The position numbers and the translations under genes are program-made. Under the pieces are notes generated by a model. That model did not search any database. It was not told the origin of the DNA and saw nothing but the letters and a program-made list of their open reading frames with translations. Of a stretch of 5,549 nucleotides of DNA, positions 5,531 through 5,549 are shown piece after piece (the stretch's first letter is position 1; each line of letters opens with the position of its first letter). This stretch comes from Hermodarchaeum sp048885185 (GTDB lineage: Archaea > Asgardarchaeota > Hermodarchaeia > Hermodarchaeales > Hermodarchaeaceae), in assembly GCA_048885185.1 (NCBI GenBank), contig JBHLQC010000110.1, positions 1 to 5,549 of the forward strand, read 5' to 3'.

Positions 5531-5549
5531 CTAATGGGGCGTTCTACCT
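5531..5549 (-). CDS. Possible 3' end of the partner ABC ATPase gene (five codons visible)
   Basis: On the minus strand one frame reads GRTPH and then two TAG stops, 17 bases before the permease start. DrrA-type ATPases that pair with such permeases often end with a TGR(T/E)-like tail, so GRT followed by a stop fits the expected upstream partner. Only five residues are visible, so the assignment rests on context. Confidence 0.35.

Noticed and set aside
1..5549. Defence island, prophage or insertion sequence
   Set aside because: No nuclease, helicase, transposase, integrase, methylase or terminal repeat was found; the genes are metabolic, transport and surface types.

Overview
The window looks archaeal. 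Coding is dense, intergenic spacers are short, and nearly every gene start is preceded by a purine-rich GGTGA/GGTGAT-type ribosome binding site. Start codons are mixed (GTG, TTG, ATG), and A/T-rich TATA-like elements lie about 50-65 bases upstream of two genes. A membrane-anchored beta-propeller protein with N-glycosylation sequons and a cytosolic C2H2-type finger also suggests an archaeon. An Asgard archaeon (for example a Thorarchaeia-like lineage) is my best guess, but this is inference from gene style and not from a marker gene.

Layout from left to right: (1) the 3' part of a nitronate monooxygenase/FabK-like flavoenzyme gene on + (1-791). (2) Convergent to it after a 12-base gap, a 472-residue membrane protein gene on - (804-2222) with seven propeller-blade repeats outside the membrane and a zinc finger on the other side. 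(3) Upstream of that on the same strand, a 340-residue protein of the terpenoid-cyclase-like alpha/alpha-toroid family (2318-3340), uncharacterised. (4) A 275-base divergent intergenic region holding the promoters of both flanking units. (5) A tandem pair of RimJ/RimL-type GNAT acetyltransferase genes on + (3616-4191 and 4193-4726), 46% identical without gaps by hand count and apparently translationally coupled. (6) Convergent with a single-base gap, an ABC-2 type export permease gene on - (4728-5513). The last 19 bases may be the tail of its partner ATPase gene.

The genes do not form one pathway. There are four transcription units: the flavoenzyme; toroid protein plus propeller protein (co-transcribed or each with its own promoter); the acetyltransferase pair; and the ABC exporter. 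No RNA gene, CRISPR array, insertion sequence, integrase or phage gene is visible. The most unusual item is the propeller-TM-zinc-finger protein, whose architecture suggests a surface sensor or adhesin with an intracellular zinc-binding tail. I see no strong evidence for a complete new multi-gene system.
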